A stretch of DNA of 6,873 bases, taken from positions 1 through 6,873 of the forward strand of contig ONXW01000394.1 in NCBI GenBank assembly GCA_900321915.1, written 5' to 3'. Below, one piece after another: positions 5,265-6,873 of this stretch. A program made the translations under genes and the position numbers. Every line of letters starts with the position of its first letter. Positions within the stretch are counted from its first letter, which is position 1. The notes under the pieces were generated by a model. That model ran no database searches. It was not told the origin of the DNA and saw only the letters and a program-made list of their open reading frames with translations. The stretch comes from an uncultured Eubacteriales bacterium (lineage in GTDB: Bacteria; Bacillota; Clostridia; Lachnospirales; Lachnospiraceae).

Positions 5265-6269
5265 CTACCGGATCAGGTCATGCTGCACCGGCGTGTAGAA
5301 CAGCTTCCGGACTTTTTCCGGATCCCTTGTCTGCCCCAGGATCCACATGAGCTTGGTCACCACCGCTTCCATGGTCATGTCATAGCCTTCCAGCATGTTC
5401 AGCTCGGTTTTGATCTTCTGTCCCACCTGGTAAATGTTCATGTCGCTGCCCTCATAGGGCACCTGCGTCATCATCACCACAAGCTTCCCCTTCTCCGTCC
5501 AGGCCCGGAGCGCGTCCGCGAGACTTCCCCGGTCGCTGCCCGGCAGGCCGCCCACGCCGAAGGAACGCAGTATCACCGCGTCGTAGTCATCGATACAGTT
5601 CTCAAGCACCTTCGGGGACATCCCCGGGATCAGCGTGAGAAGAAGCAGCCGCCCGTCCAGCTGAAGCCGGAAATCGGGCCCATTTTCCAGAGCCGGGCGG
5701 GGAAGATAACGGATCACCCTCCGGTTCCTTATGATGGCAGCCTCGGGATAATCCACGCTGTCAAAGGCGTTATAGCTCTTGCTGCGCTCTTTTCGCGCCC
5801 GGGTGCCCAGAATGGCCTTTCCTCCGAAGACGATGGATACGCCGGAGGATAACGGGTCCGCCGCGTAGACGAAGCTGTCAGTGAGATTGACCCTCGCGTC
5901 GGTATCCCGCAGGAAGATGGATTTTTGGGAGCCGGTGACAACCACCGGCTTCGGGGAATTCTGTATCATATAAGACAGGGCCGCCGCAGTGTAGGCCATG
6001 GTATCCGTCCCGTGGGTCACCACAAAACCGTCATAGGAGCCGTATTCGCGGCAGATGCACTCCGCAATCTTCCGCCAGTGAGCCGGTCCGATATTGGTGC
6101 TGTCCAGGTTCATCAGCTGCAGGGTCTCAATGTCACAGATATCCCGTACCTCCGGGACACTTCCCATGATCTCTTCCGTGGTCAGCTTCGGCGTCAGGCC
6201 GTGCCCCTCATCCATCGAGGCGATGGTGCCGCCGGTGGCTATCATCAGGATCTTTTTCCTGTCAGTCAT
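5265..6269 (-). CDS. ansA: Type I (cytoplasmic) L-asparaginase
   Basis: This 334-residue enzyme hydrolyses L-asparagine to aspartate and ammonia. Both active-site signatures are present: ATGGTIAS (11-18, catalytic Thr15) and THGTDTMAYTA (85-95, Thr88-Asp89). Lys160, in TRARKERS, aligns with the conserved lysine of the second catalytic triad. VVVTGSQ (109-115) and a C-terminal EAVVTKLMWILGQ (301-313) fit the family, and the length is typical. No signal peptide is present, which points to the cytoplasmic AnsA type rather than secreted AnsB. I start at the ATG at 6269 (MTDRKKILM) because GGAGG lies at 6278-6282, eight bases away. Starting at 6356 instead would overlap the transporter gene and adds a 29-residue extension without a family match. 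It begins 25 bases after the transporter stop, so the two are probably co-transcribed. Substrate preference (asparagine over glutamine) is inferred from family. Confidence 0.93.
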   Translation of the reverse strand: MTDRKKILMIATGGTIASMDEGHGLTPKLTTEEIMGSVPEVRDICDIETLQLMNLDSTNIGPAHWRKIAECICREYGSYDGFVVTHGTDTMAYTAAALSYMIQNSPKPVVVTGSQKSIFLRDTDARVNLTDSFVYAADPLSSGVSIVFGGKAILGTRARKERSKSYNAFDSVDYPEAAIIRNRRVIRYLPRPALENGPDFRLQLDGRLLLLTLIPGMSPKVLENCIDDYDAVILRSFGVGGLPGSDRGSLADALRAWTEKGKLVVMMTQVPYEGSDMNIYQVGQKIKTELNMLEGYDMTMEAVVTKLMWILGQTRDPEKVRKLFYTPVQHDLIR

Positions 6270-6294
6270 GTTCCTGTCCTCCCCGGCGCCCTCC

Positions 6295-6873
6295 TCATAC
6301 CTCCGAAGAAGTATGTTCTTCCTGCCGTTTTCTCCGCGCTTCCACATATTTGTCAAACTGGACCTTCAGGAAGGCCGCGCAGGGCACGCCGATCAGCATT
6401 CCTATGATTCCGCCTATCTCCCCGCCGGCAAGCAGGGCCAGGATGACCAGCACCGGGTGCACTTCAACGTTGGCGCTGAGAAGCCGCGGGTTGATGACAT
6501 TCCCGTCGACCAGCATCACAACAGCGAGGATAACCCCGCCGATGGCAAGATGCAGGAGGGATCCCTCACTCAGGCACACCACGATCAGCGACCCGAATCC
6601 CACGATCGGTCCCACATAGGGGATCAGGTTGCCGATGCCGGTGAGAAGTCCTATCACAGGCCCGTAGGGTATCCTGACAAGGGTCAGTGCGAGGGCGGAA
6701 AGCGTCCCCACCAGCAGGGCGTCAATAACCTGGCCCCGGATATAGCCGGAAAAAACATGGTCGGCGTCATTTGCCAGCTCCTGCAGCTGTCCCCTGGTCC
6801 TGTCATCTGTGAACAGGACCAGAATCTTTCCCCAGTACTCTTTGATTCCCGAATCCATCAGGAAATAGATGGC
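6295..6873 (-). CDS. AI-2E family membrane transporter, C-terminal part; N-terminus outside window
   Basis: The frame is open to the right edge, giving the last 192 residues (an internal Met at 6858 is not the true start). It has the conserved C-terminal half of the AI-2E/YdbO-type transporter family (PF01594): GYIRGQVIDALLVG (43-56), RIPYGPVIGLLTGIGNLIPY (67-86) leading into VGPIVG, INPRLLS (127-133), and HPVLVILALLAGGEIGG (139-155) followed by GMLIGVP. Several membrane helices are visible at about 48-66, 72-101, 108-124 and 140-170. The tail (about 172-192) is hydrophilic, charged and presumably cytoplasmic. Members export autoinducer-2 or, in other cases, move ions such as Na+/H+ or organic solutes; the substrate here is unknown. 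The stop lies 25 bases before the asparaginase start. Confidence 0.9.
   Translation of the reverse strand, partial: AIYFLMDSGIKEYWGKILVLFTDDRTRGQLQELANDADHVFSGYIRGQVIDALLVGTLSALALTLVRIPYGPVIGLLTGIGNLIPYVGPIVGFGSLIVVCLSEGSLLHLAIGGVILAVVMLVDGNVINPRLLSANVEVHPVLVILALLAGGEIGGIIGMLIGVPCAAFLKVQFDKYVEARRKRQEEHTSSEV

Noticed and set aside
1..6873. tRNA, rRNA, CRISPR array, insertion sequence, riboswitch
   Set aside because: The window is almost fully occupied by minus-strand genes; no spaced repeats, transposase motifs, conserved RNA signatures or long leaders were visible.

Overview
This window comes from a low-gap bacterial genome, most likely a member of the Clostridia and possibly Lachnospiraceae-like. 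The support is strong AGGAGG-type Shine-Dalgarno (SD) sequences, a DUF1847 cysteine-rich protein, an SH3b1-type secreted protein of the clostridial NlpC/P60 kind, an MBOAT/SGNH acyltransferase pair, and GC content in the 60s percent in most genes. Genus and species cannot be read from the sequence.

All ten genes lie on the minus strand and are packed head to tail, so transcription runs from high to low coordinates. No intergenic gap exceeds about 60 bases, and no stretch over 300 bases lacks a gene. In transcription order they are: the C-terminal part of an AI-2E family membrane transporter (runs off the right edge); a cytoplasmic type I L-asparaginase; a 71-residue acidic helical protein of unknown function; a Nudix hydrolase; an MBOAT membrane O-acyltransferase; its probable partner, an SGNH-type protein with one N-terminal membrane anchor; a DUF1847 cysteine-rich protein that starts with TTG; a ribbon-helix-helix antitoxin; a RelE/ParE-type toxin; and the N-terminal 210 residues of a secreted SH3-domain protein (runs off the left edge) that is probably a cell-wall NlpC/P60 peptidase.

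The clearest functional unit is MBOAT plus SGNH, which in known systems moves acyl groups across the membrane onto cell-envelope or exopolysaccharide sugars. The other neighbours do not form an obvious pathway, so the run may be an operon of convenience. The toxin-antitoxin pair is AT-rich compared with everything around it and looks like a later insertion. It is nevertheless tightly joined to its neighbours: the toxin stop codon overlaps the start codon of the secreted SH3 protein, and the SD of that protein lies in the last codons of the toxin. A 13-base direct repeat sits in the leaders of both the Nudix and MBOAT genes and so brackets the Nudix gene. I saw no rRNA, tRNA, CRISPR array, insertion sequence or convincing intrinsic terminator. 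I did not find a clearly new system; the most unusual points are the embedded toxin-antitoxin pair with its coupled secreted protein, and the small unknown helical protein.
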